Assembly: GCA_910589025.1 (NCBI GenBank)
Contig: CAJURM010000006.1
Location: forward strand, 1-64,000
Reading direction: 5' to 3'
DNA: 64,000 bases
DNA from: an uncultured Odoribacter sp.
Lineage (GTDB): Bacteria; Bacteroidota; Bacteroidia; Bacteroidales; Marinifilaceae
Shown here: positions 24,500 through 32,152 of the stretch, piece by piece
How positions within the stretch are numbered: position 1 is the stretch's first letter
Layout of the letters: each line of letters begins with the position of its first letter
Made by a program: the position numbers and the translations under genes
The notes under the pieces: generated by a model
Seen by the model: only the letters and a program-made list of their open reading frames with translations
Told to the model about the DNA's origin: nothing
Databases searched by the model: none

Positions 24500-25630
24500 C
24501 TATCCTTCTGATTGCACAAAACGCCAATAATTTTCCGGTGTAATGACTTCGTAAGTCGAACCCGGATAAGAATTGGCAAATGCTTTCGGCTGTCTGTTCC
24601 TTGCCTTTCCGTTCCATTTGAACTCAAAGGTATGCAAAACACCGTCCTGTTCCTCAATTAAGTCTATTTCCTGTTGTTCATGGGTACGCCAAAAGAAAAG
24701 CTGTGCGAAATTGCCGGAGTATGAATTACGCTTAACCCTCTCACTGACCATAAGATTTTCCCACAATGCCCCGACATCGTTTCTTAATTCCAAGGGTGCA
24801 AAATTAGAGAGGACGGCATTTCTTACTCCGTTATCATAAAAATAAATCTTCTTTCCTTTCTTGATTTCATTCCTCAAATTCCGGCAGAAAGAATCCAACC
24901 GGAACACAATAAAACATTTTTCCAGTAAATTGATATAATTTTCTATCGTACTTTTATCAACCCCCAAAAGACTGCTTAACTCATTGTAAGAAACCTCGCT
25001 ACCCAGTTGCAGGGCCAATGCCCTTACTAATTTCTGAATAAGTTCGGGCTTCTTTATCCCCTTGTATGTGAACAAATCTTTGTAAAGGTAATTGTTGGTC
25101 AGCGTCATCAATGTGCGTTTCGCATCTCCCGGTTCTGTTACCACCTCCGGATACAATCCGTAGACCATACGGCTTTCCAAAAGCCTGCTTTCCTCTTTTT
25201 CCGAACTGTTTTTTGCCAGTTCCGGCAAAGAAAAAGGAAAAAGATTATACTCTATCAACCGCCCCGTTGCAGGTTCGTTTATCTCGTCTGCCATACCGAG
25301 CGATGAGGAACCCGTTACGACTACCTGTGTTTCCAGCTTCAAATCCCCAATCATTTTCAATGTCAGTCCGATATTCTTAACCCTTTGGGCTTCGTCTATA
25401 AATACAAGTTCATAGGGGGACAGCAAATGTTTCAGTTCAGTAGTCGTTTTACCCTCCAACGACAAAACATCATCCGCATTATCACAATTCAAGAACAATA
25501 TTTTTTCCTTTCCCTCCTGTAATTCGGAAAGCAATGTGGTTTTACCGACTTGCCTTGCCCCCAACAATACGATTACTTTTCTGCGTCTATAATCCGCCAA
25601 AACAGAGCCTTTGATTATCCGCTTTATCAT
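24500..25630 (-). CDS. AAA ATPase with DUF4143 domain
   Basis: From the chosen start (MIKRIIKG, ATG at 25628-25630) the 376-residue protein has Walker A LLGARQVGKTTLL near residue 22-34, Walker B LVFIDEAQ, sensor-like VVTGSSS, a winged-helix segment (SEVSYNELSSLLGVDKSTIENYINLLEKCFIV) and a DUF4143 C-terminus with a nuclease-like core (WRTHEQQEIDLIEEQDGVLHTFEFKW). Members are common orphan genes in gut Bacteroidales; their role is unclear. The longer frame to 25735 would translate three tandem DNA repeats and is rejected. It stands alone with its own promoter. Confidence 0.9.
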   Translation of the reverse strand: MIKRIIKGSVLADYRRRKVIVLLGARQVGKTTLLSELQEGKEKILFLNCDNADDVLSLEGKTTTELKHLLSPYELVFIDEAQRVKNIGLTLKMIGDLKLETQVVVTGSSSLGMADEINEPATGRLIEYNLFPFSLPELAKNSSEKEESRLLESRMVYGLYPEVVTEPGDAKRTLMTLTNNYLYKDLFTYKGIKKPELIQKLVRALALQLGSEVSYNELSSLLGVDKSTIENYINLLEKCFIVFRLDSFCRNLRNEIKKGKKIYFYDNGVRNAVLSNFAPLELRNDVGALWENLMVSERVKRNSYSGNFAQLFFWRTHEQQEIDLIEEQDGVLHTFEFKWNGKARNRQPKAFANSYPGSTYEVITPENYWRFVQSEG

Positions 25631-25644
25631 AGTTCTTTTTCTTG

Positions 25645-25652
25645 CAAAGATA
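25645..25652 (-). promoter_or_regulatory. -7 box of the AAA/DUF4143 gene
   Basis: The minus strand reads TATCTTTG, matching TAnnTTTG, 15 bp upstream of the start codon. The 32-bp tandem repeats begin 18 bp further upstream and would overlap the -33 region. Confidence 0.5.
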
Positions 25653-25670
25653 TACAAAAAGCCACAATAA

Positions 25671-25766
25671 ACCACCAAATTCTGCCAAATTTGGAGAGTA
25701 CAACCACTAAATTCGGTAAAATTCAGAGAGTACAACCACCAAAATCGGCAAAATTCAGAGAGTTGC
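25671..25766. repeat. Three 32-bp tandem repeats at the AAA/DUF4143 promoter
   Basis: Three contiguous copies start at 25671, 25703 and 25735, each opening ACCAC and containing AAATTYNGNCAAA-type and AGAGAGT cores (32 bp each, ~80-90% alike). They cover the region just upstream of the -7 box. They may be binding sites for a regulator or the remains of a repeat family; no spacers separate them, so this is not a CRISPR array. Confidence 0.85.
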
Positions 25767-25873
25767 TTTATCCCCCCTGCCTTTCCTTCACGTATTCTTC
25801 AGCCTCTCCCTATCTGCTCATCGTGATACCTTGAAGATACTCCTGTATCCTCTTTTAATCCCTGCCAGGTTCT

Positions 25874-25929
25874 CTCCGCTCCGGAACGGAGTTGATACGG
25901 AAGCATAACGGAAGCATAACGGCAGTATG
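25874..25929. repeat. Small hairpin and 11-bp tandem repeat in an intergenic region
   Basis: In the gap between divergent genes (25767-26046) there is a CTCCG/CGGAG hairpin (25874-25891) followed by ACGGAAGCATA twice (25897-25907, 25908-25918) and a third degenerate copy ACGGCAGTATG. No gene is seen in this gap. Function is unknown. Confidence 0.7.
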
Positions 25930-26046
25930 TATAAGGGATGATAGTGTTAAAGCGAGGAGATGAGGGGGAAAGGTTGCAATGTTTTTCTCTATTTTAACTT
26001 TTTCCACTTTTATTTATATCTTTATCCGTACAAATAATAAAAATTT

Positions 26047-27666
26047 ATGTGCCGGTGTATTTTTCTTTTAGGGGTAGTTATGTGGGTTGCTTGTTGCTGT
26101 GACGGTCCGGGGAAGGACGAACGGGAGAGGAACCGGCAGGTGATGGATCGTGTGGAGCAACTGACGAAATCCGCTCCCGACAGTGCATTACAGCTGTTGT
26201 ATACAATTGATGAGAGTACTTTGGGGAAGCGAAAAGAACGGGCCCGTTTTTCCCTGTTGCATTCGATATTATTGGATAAAAACTATTTCGACCTGACAAC
26301 CGATTCAATCATCCGCCCGGCCATGGAGTATTATTCGCGAAACGGGAAACGGGAAGACCGGGCGAAAATGTACTATTATCTGGGACGAATCTACGAAAAT
26401 GCCAAACGCACAAAAGACGCGGTAAAAGCGTTCATACAAGCGGAACAATTGGCAGGAGAAGAAGAATATTATTTCAAAGGACTGATATACGGTGGCATGG
26501 GACGCCTGTATAAGAGCCAGGACAGCTCGGAGGAGGCATTGAAAATGTTTGCCCAAGCCAGTGAGGCTTTCCGGAAATCAGGGCATCAACGGAATTTAAG
26601 TTTTTCGTTACAACAAGAAGGAGATATCTTGAGCGATTTAGGCAAAAAAGAATTATCGAATCAAAAACTTTATGAAGCATTGGATATGTCCAAACAATTA
26701 AAGGATACTGTAAATATTTTGGGGATTTCCCGGATTATAGCCGCAAACTTTATTTTTTATTACAATGATATCCCTCAAGCCCGAAATTTTTTAACCGATA
26801 TCTATACGAAATATCATATAAAAGAAATCCCCCAAAGCGATTATATTTTATGGGGCTATACCTATTTGCAGGAAAAAGATTTGGCAAAAGCGGAATATTA
26901 TTTTCAGCAGAAAAAACTATCACACCCCAGCCTTCGTTCATTAATGGATGTAAATAGTCTTTGGCAAAAGTTATACGAAGAAAAAGGGGAATACCGGAAA
27001 GCCCTGGATTATGCCAAACAGGCAGCGGAATTAAGGGATAGTATTTATGAAAAAGAGAAAGCGGAATTGGTACAAAATTTGGAACGGCAATACCGCACGG
27101 AATTATTACGGATAGAAAATGAACGGTTAACCGCCAAGAATTATTATTTGTGGACTATTTTTCTGTCGTTCTTTTGCATCCTTGCTTTTTTATTTGTTTA
27201 TATCTGTGTAAGAATCAAACAGAAAGAAAAGGAAAAAGCGGAAAAAATCAGATTGCTGCAACAGATGCTGGCAAGTTGGATCGATTTTTTGAAGATATTG
27301 GGAGATATGGCTGTAAGAACCAAACAGAAGCCGGAGCGTTTTCTGGAAACATTCAAAGAGAACCTCTGTCTCAAAAGTGGGCACAAACATTTCTTTTCCG
27401 ATTTACAGGCTTGGGTTAACCAGGCGTTTTACGGCATCGTGGACTATCTGCGCAAGACTTATCCCCACCTGACGGAAGATGACCTGAATTTCTGTTGTCT
27501 GCTTTATCTGAAAATGCCGGTAGAGGTCATGCTGCTGATGTATGACTTTACGAACAAAAATTCCCTTTATAACAAGCGTTCGGATCTTAGAAAAAAGATG
27601 GGACTTTCTCCCGATGAGGATTTGGATGAATTCCTCGAAAAATTAATTCAAACCCTCCCGCATTGA
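26047..27666 (+). CDS. TPR-containing membrane regulator
   Basis: The 539-residue protein starts with a lipoprotein-like or signal segment (FLLGVVMWVACCC), followed by TPR repeats from about residue 30 to 340 (DRAKMYYYLGRIYENAKRTKDAVKAF, GLIYGGMGRLYKSQDSSEEALKMF, KGEYRKALDYAKQAAELRD). A transmembrane helix (YLWTIFLSFFCILAFLFVYICV) and a coiled coil follow. The C-terminal ~130 residues form a helical domain ending in a HTH-like segment (LTEDDLNFCCLLYLKMPVEVMLLMYDFTNKNSLYNKRSDLRKKMG), like other Bacteroidota one-component TPR regulators. It is adjacent to the secreted-peptide island, and may respond to envelope signals there (inference). Confidence 0.85.
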   Translation: MCRCIFLLGVVMWVACCCDGPGKDERERNRQVMDRVEQLTKSAPDSALQLLYTIDESTLGKRKERARFSLLHSILLDKNYFDLTTDSIIRPAMEYYSRNGKREDRAKMYYYLGRIYENAKRTKDAVKAFIQAEQLAGEEEYYFKGLIYGGMGRLYKSQDSSEEALKMFAQASEAFRKSGHQRNLSFSLQQEGDILSDLGKKELSNQKLYEALDMSKQLKDTVNILGISRIIAANFIFYYNDIPQARNFLTDIYTKYHIKEIPQSDYILWGYTYLQEKDLAKAEYYFQQKKLSHPSLRSLMDVNSLWQKLYEEKGEYRKALDYAKQAAELRDSIYEKEKAELVQNLERQYRTELLRIENERLTAKNYYLWTIFLSFFCILAFLFVYICVRIKQKEKEKAEKIRLLQQMLASWIDFLKILGDMAVRTKQKPERFLETFKENLCLKSGHKHFFSDLQAWVNQAFYGIVDYLRKTYPHLTEDDLNFCCLLYLKMPVEVMLLMYDFTNKNSLYNKRSDLRKKMGLSPDEDLDEFLEKLIQTLPH

Positions 27667-27718
27667 TTTTTCAGAGACAGAAAGTGGTGTAAAAATCATT
27701 ATAATGATATTTATTTTC

Positions 27719-27755
27719 AGGCGGTTATGTTACATATTCCGCCTCTTTTGTTTTG
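27719..27755 (+). terminator. Terminator after the TPR regulator
   Basis: AGGCGG (27719-27724) pairs with CCGCCT (27739-27744), followed by CTTTTGTTTTG. It lies 53 bp past the stop codon. Confidence 0.6.
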
Positions 27756-27915
27756 TAACTCGCTATCCCACAGTTTATTGCATTTTACTCAACCTTGTAG
27801 ATGATATCATCATGATATTATTTTTTTGAAAAGCAATTTATTATCAGATAGTTATCTCCACATCCAATGAGATCGATAGGGCTCATTTTTTTACCCGAAT
27901 GCCAAACAGTCCGTC

Positions 27916-27923
27916 TATTTTTG
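27916..27923 (+). promoter_or_regulatory. -7 box upstream of the DUF3244 gene
   Basis: TATTTTTG matches TAnnTTTG and lies 67 bp upstream of the start codon. A T-run at 27886-27892 could serve as a weak -33. Confidence 0.45.
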
Positions 27924-27990
27924 TAACAGACAAAATTGAAAAACTCTATCGAGTATCGATTTAGTATGTAAAACTTAAAAACGAGACGTT

Positions 27991-28359
27991 ATGAAAAAAT
28001 TAGTTGTATTGGTGTGTACACTGCTGTTTTGGCAGAATCTTGTATTTGCAGAACAAAAACCAATTGGTATTAAAAGCAGTAAAGATCAAGATGAACAAGT
28101 ACGAACTTTTCGTTCCATTATTATCAGTGTCACAGGCTTCTATGACACGGGGACAGGGGAAGTAACCCTTTATTTCCACCGACCTATTGGCAAAGCAACA
28201 GTAACCTTGACTGATGAAACGGGTTTCGTTGTTTTCTCCCAAATCATCGCTACCGATATGGAAGATGTCTTGGAATTCTCCTTGCCGAAACAAACAGGTA
28301 TTTATATGCTTTCCATTGTATCCGATATCTATGAAGGTATAGGCGGAATCGTATTATAA
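27991..28359 (+). CDS. Small secreted DUF3244-type protein
   Basis: The 122-residue protein has a signal peptide (KKLVVLVCTLLFWQNLVFA) and a single beta-sandwich module: RSIIISVTGFYDTGTGEVTLYFHRPIGKATVTLTDETGFVVFSQII, LEFSLPKQTGIYMLSIVSDIYEG. This matches the small DUF3244 family of Bacteroidota, periplasmic or secreted and of unknown function. It is the first gene of the AT-rich island. A degraded copy of its 3' end is found at about 30440-30482. Confidence 0.8.
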   Translation: MKKLVVLVCTLLFWQNLVFAEQKPIGIKSSKDQDEQVRTFRSIIISVTGFYDTGTGEVTLYFHRPIGKATVTLTDETGFVVFSQIIATDMEDVLEFSLPKQTGIYMLSIVSDIYEGIGGIVL

Positions 28360-28388
28360 ATGAATTTAAGATATTGCGCGCGTAAATG

Positions 28389-28423
28389 ACGTGGAAAATG
28401 CCGACCACGTAAAGAAATCGGCA
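28389..28423 (+). promoter_or_regulatory. H-type RNA pseudoknot candidate
   Basis: ACGTGG (28389-28394) pairs with CCACGT (28405-28410). The loop contains TGCCGA (28399-28404), which pairs with TCGGCA (28418-28423). Loop 1 is AAAA, loop 2 is 0 nt and loop 3 is AAAGAAA. Both stems are perfect 6-bp helices. The element ends 31 nt before the start codon of the twin-CX3C lipoprotein and is followed by a T-run, so it could be a leader element or a 3'-end structure of the DUF3244 gene. An ATGAATT/AATTCAT pair surrounds it. Confidence 0.6.
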
Positions 28424-28454
28424 ATTCATTTTTAATCACTAAATTTTAATTATT

Positions 28455-28943
28455 ATGTTTAAAAAATTAATTTTTACTTTTACAAGTCTTTTTATTGGTT
28501 CATTGTTTTTTATTCAATGTAATAATGACGATACATTTGAAACTAAAACAGAAGACGTAATTACTGAAAACGGGACCATTGAATTGACCAGTCCTATTAA
28601 AGTAGGTCCGGAAACTCGAGCAACAACCTACTTTATTACTGCAAAATTTGACGCAGAAGCGGAAAAGCTTATCAGCTATTCTGTTTCTTCAGAACTTCTT
28701 ACGTTAATAGGTATGAGTTCCGAACAATTAGACAATTGTCTAAAAGAGAAAATGGGAGTTATATACGACATGCAATCTACACCTGCCACCCGTGGTGCTC
28801 ATGCAGATTGCATTACTGAATGTTATAATAATTTTACTAATCCGGATGGAAGTAAAAAGAAAGGACGCGGCTCATGTAAAGCGGGATGTTGGGTAGATTC
28901 TGCTGTTAGAGTTATTGAAGCTGTTGCAAAAGCAATCATTTAA
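28455..28943 (+). CDS. Small secreted lipoprotein with twin CX3C motif
   Basis: The 162-residue protein has a lipoprotein signal (FIGSLFFIQC). The middle is acidic with no known domain. The C-terminal 50 residues carry CITEC, 17 residues, then CKAGC, followed by a hydrophobic helix (AVRVIEAVAKAII). A CX3C-Xn-CX3C spacing is the pattern of disulfide-linked helical hairpins. The family was not recognised. It could be the precursor of a small cysteine-stabilised peptide, or simply an envelope protein. It is flanked by an upstream pseudoknot and a downstream terminator, and lies between a DUF3244 gene and a TraB-like gene. Confidence 0.75.
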   Translation: MFKKLIFTFTSLFIGSLFFIQCNNDDTFETKTEDVITENGTIELTSPIKVGPETRATTYFITAKFDAEAEKLISYSVSSELLTLIGMSSEQLDNCLKEKMGVIYDMQSTPATRGAHADCITECYNNFTNPDGSKKKGRGSCKAGCWVDSAVRVIEAVAKAII

Positions 28944-28949
28944 CCTTTT

Positions 28950-28991
28950 GAAGAAGGGAAGAGACAATATTAAACTCTCTTCCCTTTCTTC
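28950..28991 (+). terminator. Terminator-like hairpin after the twin-CX3C lipoprotein
   Basis: GAAGAAGGGAAGAG (28950-28963) pairs with CTCTTCCCTTTCTTC (28977-28991) with one bulge, starting 6 bp past the stop codon. Only a short T-rich tract follows. Confidence 0.6.
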
Positions 28992-29017
28992 ATGGATTTT
29001 TAGAATGAAAAAATTGT

Positions 29018-29770
29018 ATGAAAAAAAACATACTATACATTTTACTTTTAAGCCTATGCCTATTGGTATCCTGCCGTAGCATTATGTATCGTCTGATTGC
29101 AAAAGGTACGAATGCTCCAGATAAAGCTGCATCGATGTTGAATCAAAAAACAGGGCAACATGTGATAGTCGTTCCGTTAATGCACACGGGGACAGAAGAC
29201 TATTATAAAAAAGTGAAGGATTATCTGACATGTCTGCGGAATGACGGATATATCGTTTATTATGAAGGAATCGGGACAGTAGATTTCAAGTTACTTGCAG
29301 ATAGCCTGCGTCCTAAATATGATACCATCCAACGTAAGTTCAGAAAGGTAACCGGAATGCACTTGACAGGCTATGATGAGACCAATAATCAATCACTCCC
29401 TTTTAAAACGAAAGGCACGCAAGTTGCAGAAACACCTGAACTGAAAGGTATTACAGACAACGACATACATGCCGACTTTTTCATAGCAGAATTGGTAAAA
29501 AGATATGAAACAGCCAAAGGAGAAATCGTATTGACGGACTACGATTTTCAAACTGATTTATTGGCAAAATATAAACTCTCACGGGCAGAACGGAAAAAAT
29601 ACAGCTCTTTTTTCATGCTGCAAACACTCCGGAATAATTATGTCGGAGAATTATTAAAAACATACCAGCATCCTAAAGTTGTCATCGCTTACGGCGCAGG
29701 GCATTATTGGTTTCTGATAGCAAAACTTCAAGATTTGGGATTTGAAAAAATTGAAAAAAATGAAAATTAG
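29018..29770 (+). CDS. TraB/TIKI/GumN-like lipoprotein
   Basis: The 250-residue protein has a lipoprotein signal (LLLSLCLLVSC). It shows the two motif regions of the TraB/PrgY/TIKI superfamily: VVPLMHTGTEDYYKKVKDYL near residue 50 and VVIAYGAGHYWFLIAKLQDLGF near the C-terminus. Histidines at the two sites would be metal ligands in that superfamily, which includes the eukaryotic TIKI metalloproteases and the enterococcal pheromone-shutdown protein. The assignment is by motif only. It is located between genes for small cysteine-rich secreted proteins, and its stop overlaps the next start by 11 bp. Confidence 0.65.
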   Translation: MKKNILYILLLSLCLLVSCRSIMYRLIAKGTNAPDKAASMLNQKTGQHVIVVPLMHTGTEDYYKKVKDYLTCLRNDGYIVYYEGIGTVDFKLLADSLRPKYDTIQRKFRKVTGMHLTGYDETNNQSLPFKTKGTQVAETPELKGITDNDIHADFFIAELVKRYETAKGEIVLTDYDFQTDLLAKYKLSRAERKKYSSFFMLQTLRNNYVGELLKTYQHPKVVIAYGAGHYWFLIAKLQDLGFEKIEKNEN

Positions 29771-30308
29771 CCTATTTATTTTAATCTTTTTGGCATTTTA
29801 TTCTTGTTCTAAACAAAAATCTACCGCCAATTTATTTCCTTCAGAGATAAAGGAATATTACGGAAAACAGTTAATATTACCACAACAAATATGGTATTTT
29901 AAAGGTGAAAAAATAAATGTCGAACCCTTATATCCGTTAAGTATTGTCATTTATTATGATCTTACTGACTGTCTTCCCTGTAAGTCTAAAGAATTTTCTT
30001 TATGGCAACCACTTATAGATGACATCAGAAAAAATAATATTCCTGTTAATATCATCCCAATTTGTGCATCTTCAGATAATACATTCTTCTGTACCTTATA
30101 TGAAAATAACGAATTGGACATTCCATGCCTTTGGGATCAACAAAAAGATTTTGAGAAATACAACACTTTACCAAGCAACCCTTTATATCATACTTTTTTA
30201 GTGAATGAAGAAAATAAAATTTGCTTAATGGGAACGCCTTTGTATAATTCCAATTTATGGCAAAACTATAAAAAGATCATTGCAAAATTTACATACAATA
30301 AAAAATAA
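29760..30308 (+). CDS. Thioredoxin-like lipoprotein with CLPC motif
   Basis: From the ATG at 29760 the protein has 182 residues and a lipoprotein signal (LFILIFLAFYSC). A thioredoxin-like strand leads to DLTDCLPCKSKEF (Cys71, Cys74), an active site resembling TlpA/ResA-type CxxC, followed by PVNIIPICASSD. It probably works as an envelope thiol-disulfide protein. The frame extends to a TTG at 29742, but the ATG gives a proper lipoprotein signal. It overlaps the TraB-like gene by 11 bp, so both are co-translated; a redox partner for cysteine-rich neighbours is a reasonable inference. The sequence is notably AT-rich. Confidence 0.75.
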   Translation: MKISLFILIFLAFYSCSKQKSTANLFPSEIKEYYGKQLILPQQIWYFKGEKINVEPLYPLSIVIYYDLTDCLPCKSKEFSLWQPLIDDIRKNNIPVNIIPICASSDNTFFCTLYENNELDIPCLWDQQKDFEKYNTLPSNPLYHTFLVNEENKICLMGTPLYNSNLWQNYKKIIAKFTYNKK

Positions 30309-30335
30309 TCTATCTTTTATACCCAATTATTATAA

Positions 30336-30482
30336 ATGGGAAAATATATATACGATCTAATCCGTGGTCTATTGGAAGGGTTGTGCCTGTCGGTCATGTC
30401 TTTTTTACACCATGGTAATTGAGTCAGGAGATTATTCAGAATGCTTTACACGTATGAAGGTGTGGGCAGAATAGTACTATAA
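30336..30482 (+). pseudogene. Mosaic relic: start of a 35461-type membrane gene joined to the end of a DUF3244 gene
   Basis: A 28-codon frame (30336-30422) reads GKYIYDL and LLEGLCLSVM, nearly the start of the 118-residue membrane protein encoded at 35461; a 19-nt stretch (30381-30399) is identical to 35512-35530. After a frameshift the similarity continues as VIESGDYSE against VIQPGHYPE. From about 30440 the sequence instead matches the end of the DUF3244 gene (YEGVGRIVL-stop against YEGIGGIVL-stop; 30453-30482 against 28330-28359). The relic thus joins the 5' end of one neighbour and the 3' end of another. Confidence 0.75.
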
Positions 30483-30485
30483 ACA

Positions 30486-30678
30486 AAATGATAATATCGT
30501 CATGGTGACTTGTTTGACTCTTTTAGGCAAAAATAATTTGAGTCACTTGCCATTCAGGATTTAAGGAAGCAATTTTCCATCCCCATCCGAAAATGGCAAC
30601 GTGACTCAAGGCTAACCGTCGGAAAGATACACTATCGGGAGAAGTATTGCAGAAAGATAGTTATAATTATAATATTGA
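30486..30678. other. Gap between relic and six-cysteine peptide gene
   Basis: No gene is seen. GTGACTTG/GAGTCAC-type words recur (30499-30512, 30537-30548, 30598-30606) but form no clear element. The promoter of the downstream peptide gene must lie here; no TAnnTTTG box is evident. Confidence 0.4.
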
Positions 30679-30921
30679 ATGATTATGAAAAAAATAATAT
30701 TAATGGTCGTGTGTCTGATAACATTATTTTCTATTTTTAGAGGAGAAAAAGCTAAAGCAGACAATATAGGACAGACTAGTACAATAACTGACGCAACGAT
30801 TAACGTAAGTTGTTATTGTGGCTCAGTTTATGGTAAAGGTTGTAAAGCAGATAACAAAGGGGCCTCCTGTAATCCGTCGAATAATTCCAAATGTTGGGAG
30901 TATGATAGAAATTGTTCATAA
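30679..30921 (+). CDS. Small secreted six-cysteine peptide (NVEALA-like)
   Basis: The 80-residue product (or 78 from the second ATG at 30685) has a signal segment (KKIILMVVCLITLFSIF) and a mature part of about 50 residues. It has six cysteines in the last 40 residues: CYCGSVYGKGC, ASC, SKC and a C-terminal NCS. Size, signal and location beside a beta-propeller lipoprotein gene resemble the NVEALA peptide family of gut Bacteroidota, but the NVEALA motif itself is absent. It is a free-standing gene followed by a strong terminator. Function is unknown. Confidence 0.7.
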   Translation: MIMKKIILMVVCLITLFSIFRGEKAKADNIGQTSTITDATINVSCYCGSVYGKGCKADNKGASCNPSNNSKCWEYDRNCS

Positions 30922-30933
30922 ATCCATTTAGTC

Positions 30934-30980
30934 AGTCTTTCCGGATTCAGAACACAGAAATCCGGAAAGACTATTTATTT
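30934..30980 (+). terminator. Strong terminator after the six-cysteine peptide gene
   Basis: A perfect 14-bp stem, AGTCTTTCCGGATT (30934-30947) with AATCCGGAAAGACT (30959-30972), has an 11-nt loop and is followed by ATTTATTTT. Confidence 0.85.
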
Positions 30981-31000
30981 TAATAATTTATATAAAAGAA

Positions 31001-32113
31001 ATGAGAAATTTTGTAATTGGAGTTATCGTATCGTTTGTCTTGGGTGCTTGCCAACAAGAGGTGAAAAAGTTTGCCGAGATAAAAAATTATCCAAGAAAAG
31101 ACACACTGCAAAAAATAATTTTGGAGCATTTTTCATTGGATAATATTCCATCATCGTATGTTGGAGAACTTGCCATTGCCAACGGAAATATCCTTTTTGT
31201 TGATTCCCGGTTCTGTTGGGTGTTTGAATTTACTCCGGAAGGAAAATTGAAGAAGCGTCATTTAGGACAGGGAAACGGTCCTTCTGAATTGCCGGCAGGA
31301 ATGATTGACGGATATGCTTGTTTGCAGGATGGTTCTCATTTTTTTATGGGACCAAGCAATGATTGTTATGTTTTCGATAAAAACTTTCAATCAAAGTCCA
31401 AATTTATGCTGAAACATAAAGAGCGGACAATTAATCCTGAATCCCCCGACGCTTATACACTATACTATTTTAATATGGGATTGAAAAATTATGGGAACCG
31501 ACTTTATTCTACCGTAATGATTGATGATCCGGTTTATAATTTTATTGTATCTCCCGAGGAATGTTTCAGAGATGTACATGTTTTAATGGAAATTAATCTT
31601 CAAACGGGAGAATTGGAAAGCGTAAAAGGATATTATCCGGATATTTACAGGAAAGATCCGAGCTTGAGACATCTGCATTTTGCTTACTATGACGTTGATA
31701 AGTCCGGAAATTTTTACCTTGCCTTTGAGGGTGATTCCACCATTTACACTTTTGATTCTGAATTCCGTCCTTTAACTGCATTTGGATATGCCGGAAAGGA
31801 AATGTCAAAGAAAGAAGCCGTGTTTCATTCATTAAAAGAGTTTCAGAAAGGTTATGCACAAAACCGTCGTGAAAGAGGCATATATACCGGCTTGAAATAC
31901 ATCGAAGATACAGGTTTTCTTTTCCGGACTTATCAAAGGGGGGAAGAGCATGATACTGACGGACTTCAGATTTATAAAAATCAGGTTCTGATCGGAGATG
32001 TAGAGGTTCCGAAACATTTTAAAGTGTTGGGATACATTCCGCCTTACTATTATGGTTCAGAAGGCATTGACGAAGAAAATGAAAGTATTTCTTTGCATAG
32101 ATTTCAGTTGTAA
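31001..32113 (+). CDS. 6-bladed beta-propeller lipoprotein
   Basis: The 370-residue protein has a short lipoprotein signal (VIGVIVSFVLGAC). Repeated beta-propeller blades follow, with typical DSRFCWVFEFTPEGKLKKRHLGQGNGPSELP, YDVDKSGNFYLAFEGDSTIYTFDSEFRP and GLKYIEDTGFLFRTYQRG. This is the Bacteroidota 6-bladed propeller/DUF4221-like group, usually surface or periplasmic and often beside NVEALA-type peptide genes, as here. The ligand is unknown. A second, related propeller lies at 34240-35433. Confidence 0.82.
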   Translation: MRNFVIGVIVSFVLGACQQEVKKFAEIKNYPRKDTLQKIILEHFSLDNIPSSYVGELAIANGNILFVDSRFCWVFEFTPEGKLKKRHLGQGNGPSELPAGMIDGYACLQDGSHFFMGPSNDCYVFDKNFQSKSKFMLKHKERTINPESPDAYTLYYFNMGLKNYGNRLYSTVMIDDPVYNFIVSPEECFRDVHVLMEINLQTGELESVKGYYPDIYRKDPSLRHLHFAYYDVDKSGNFYLAFEGDSTIYTFDSEFRPLTAFGYAGKEMSKKEAVFHSLKEFQKGYAQNRRERGIYTGLKYIEDTGFLFRTYQRGEEHDTDGLQIYKNQVLIGDVEVPKHFKVLGYIPPYYYGSEGIDEENESISLHRFQL

Positions 32114-32152
32114 TTTGTTGTTTTTGATTGAATTGTAATAAATAAACAGATT

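Larger units (their letters stand above)
27667..27990. other. 324-bp gap: terminators and promoter, no gene
   Basis: I see no coding region here. It holds a terminator after the TPR gene, an AT-rich stretch with ATCATTATAATGAT and ATATCATCATGATAT near-palindromes (the latter followed by a T-run), and a promoter for the next gene. Confidence 0.6.

Noticed and set aside
25671..25766. Possible CRISPR array
   Set aside because: The 32-bp copies are contiguous with no unique spacers, and no cas genes are near.
28389..28423. preQ1 class I riboswitch
   Set aside because: The pseudoknot topology is similar, but the sequence does not fit the conserved core that I know, and the downstream gene is not a queuosine gene.
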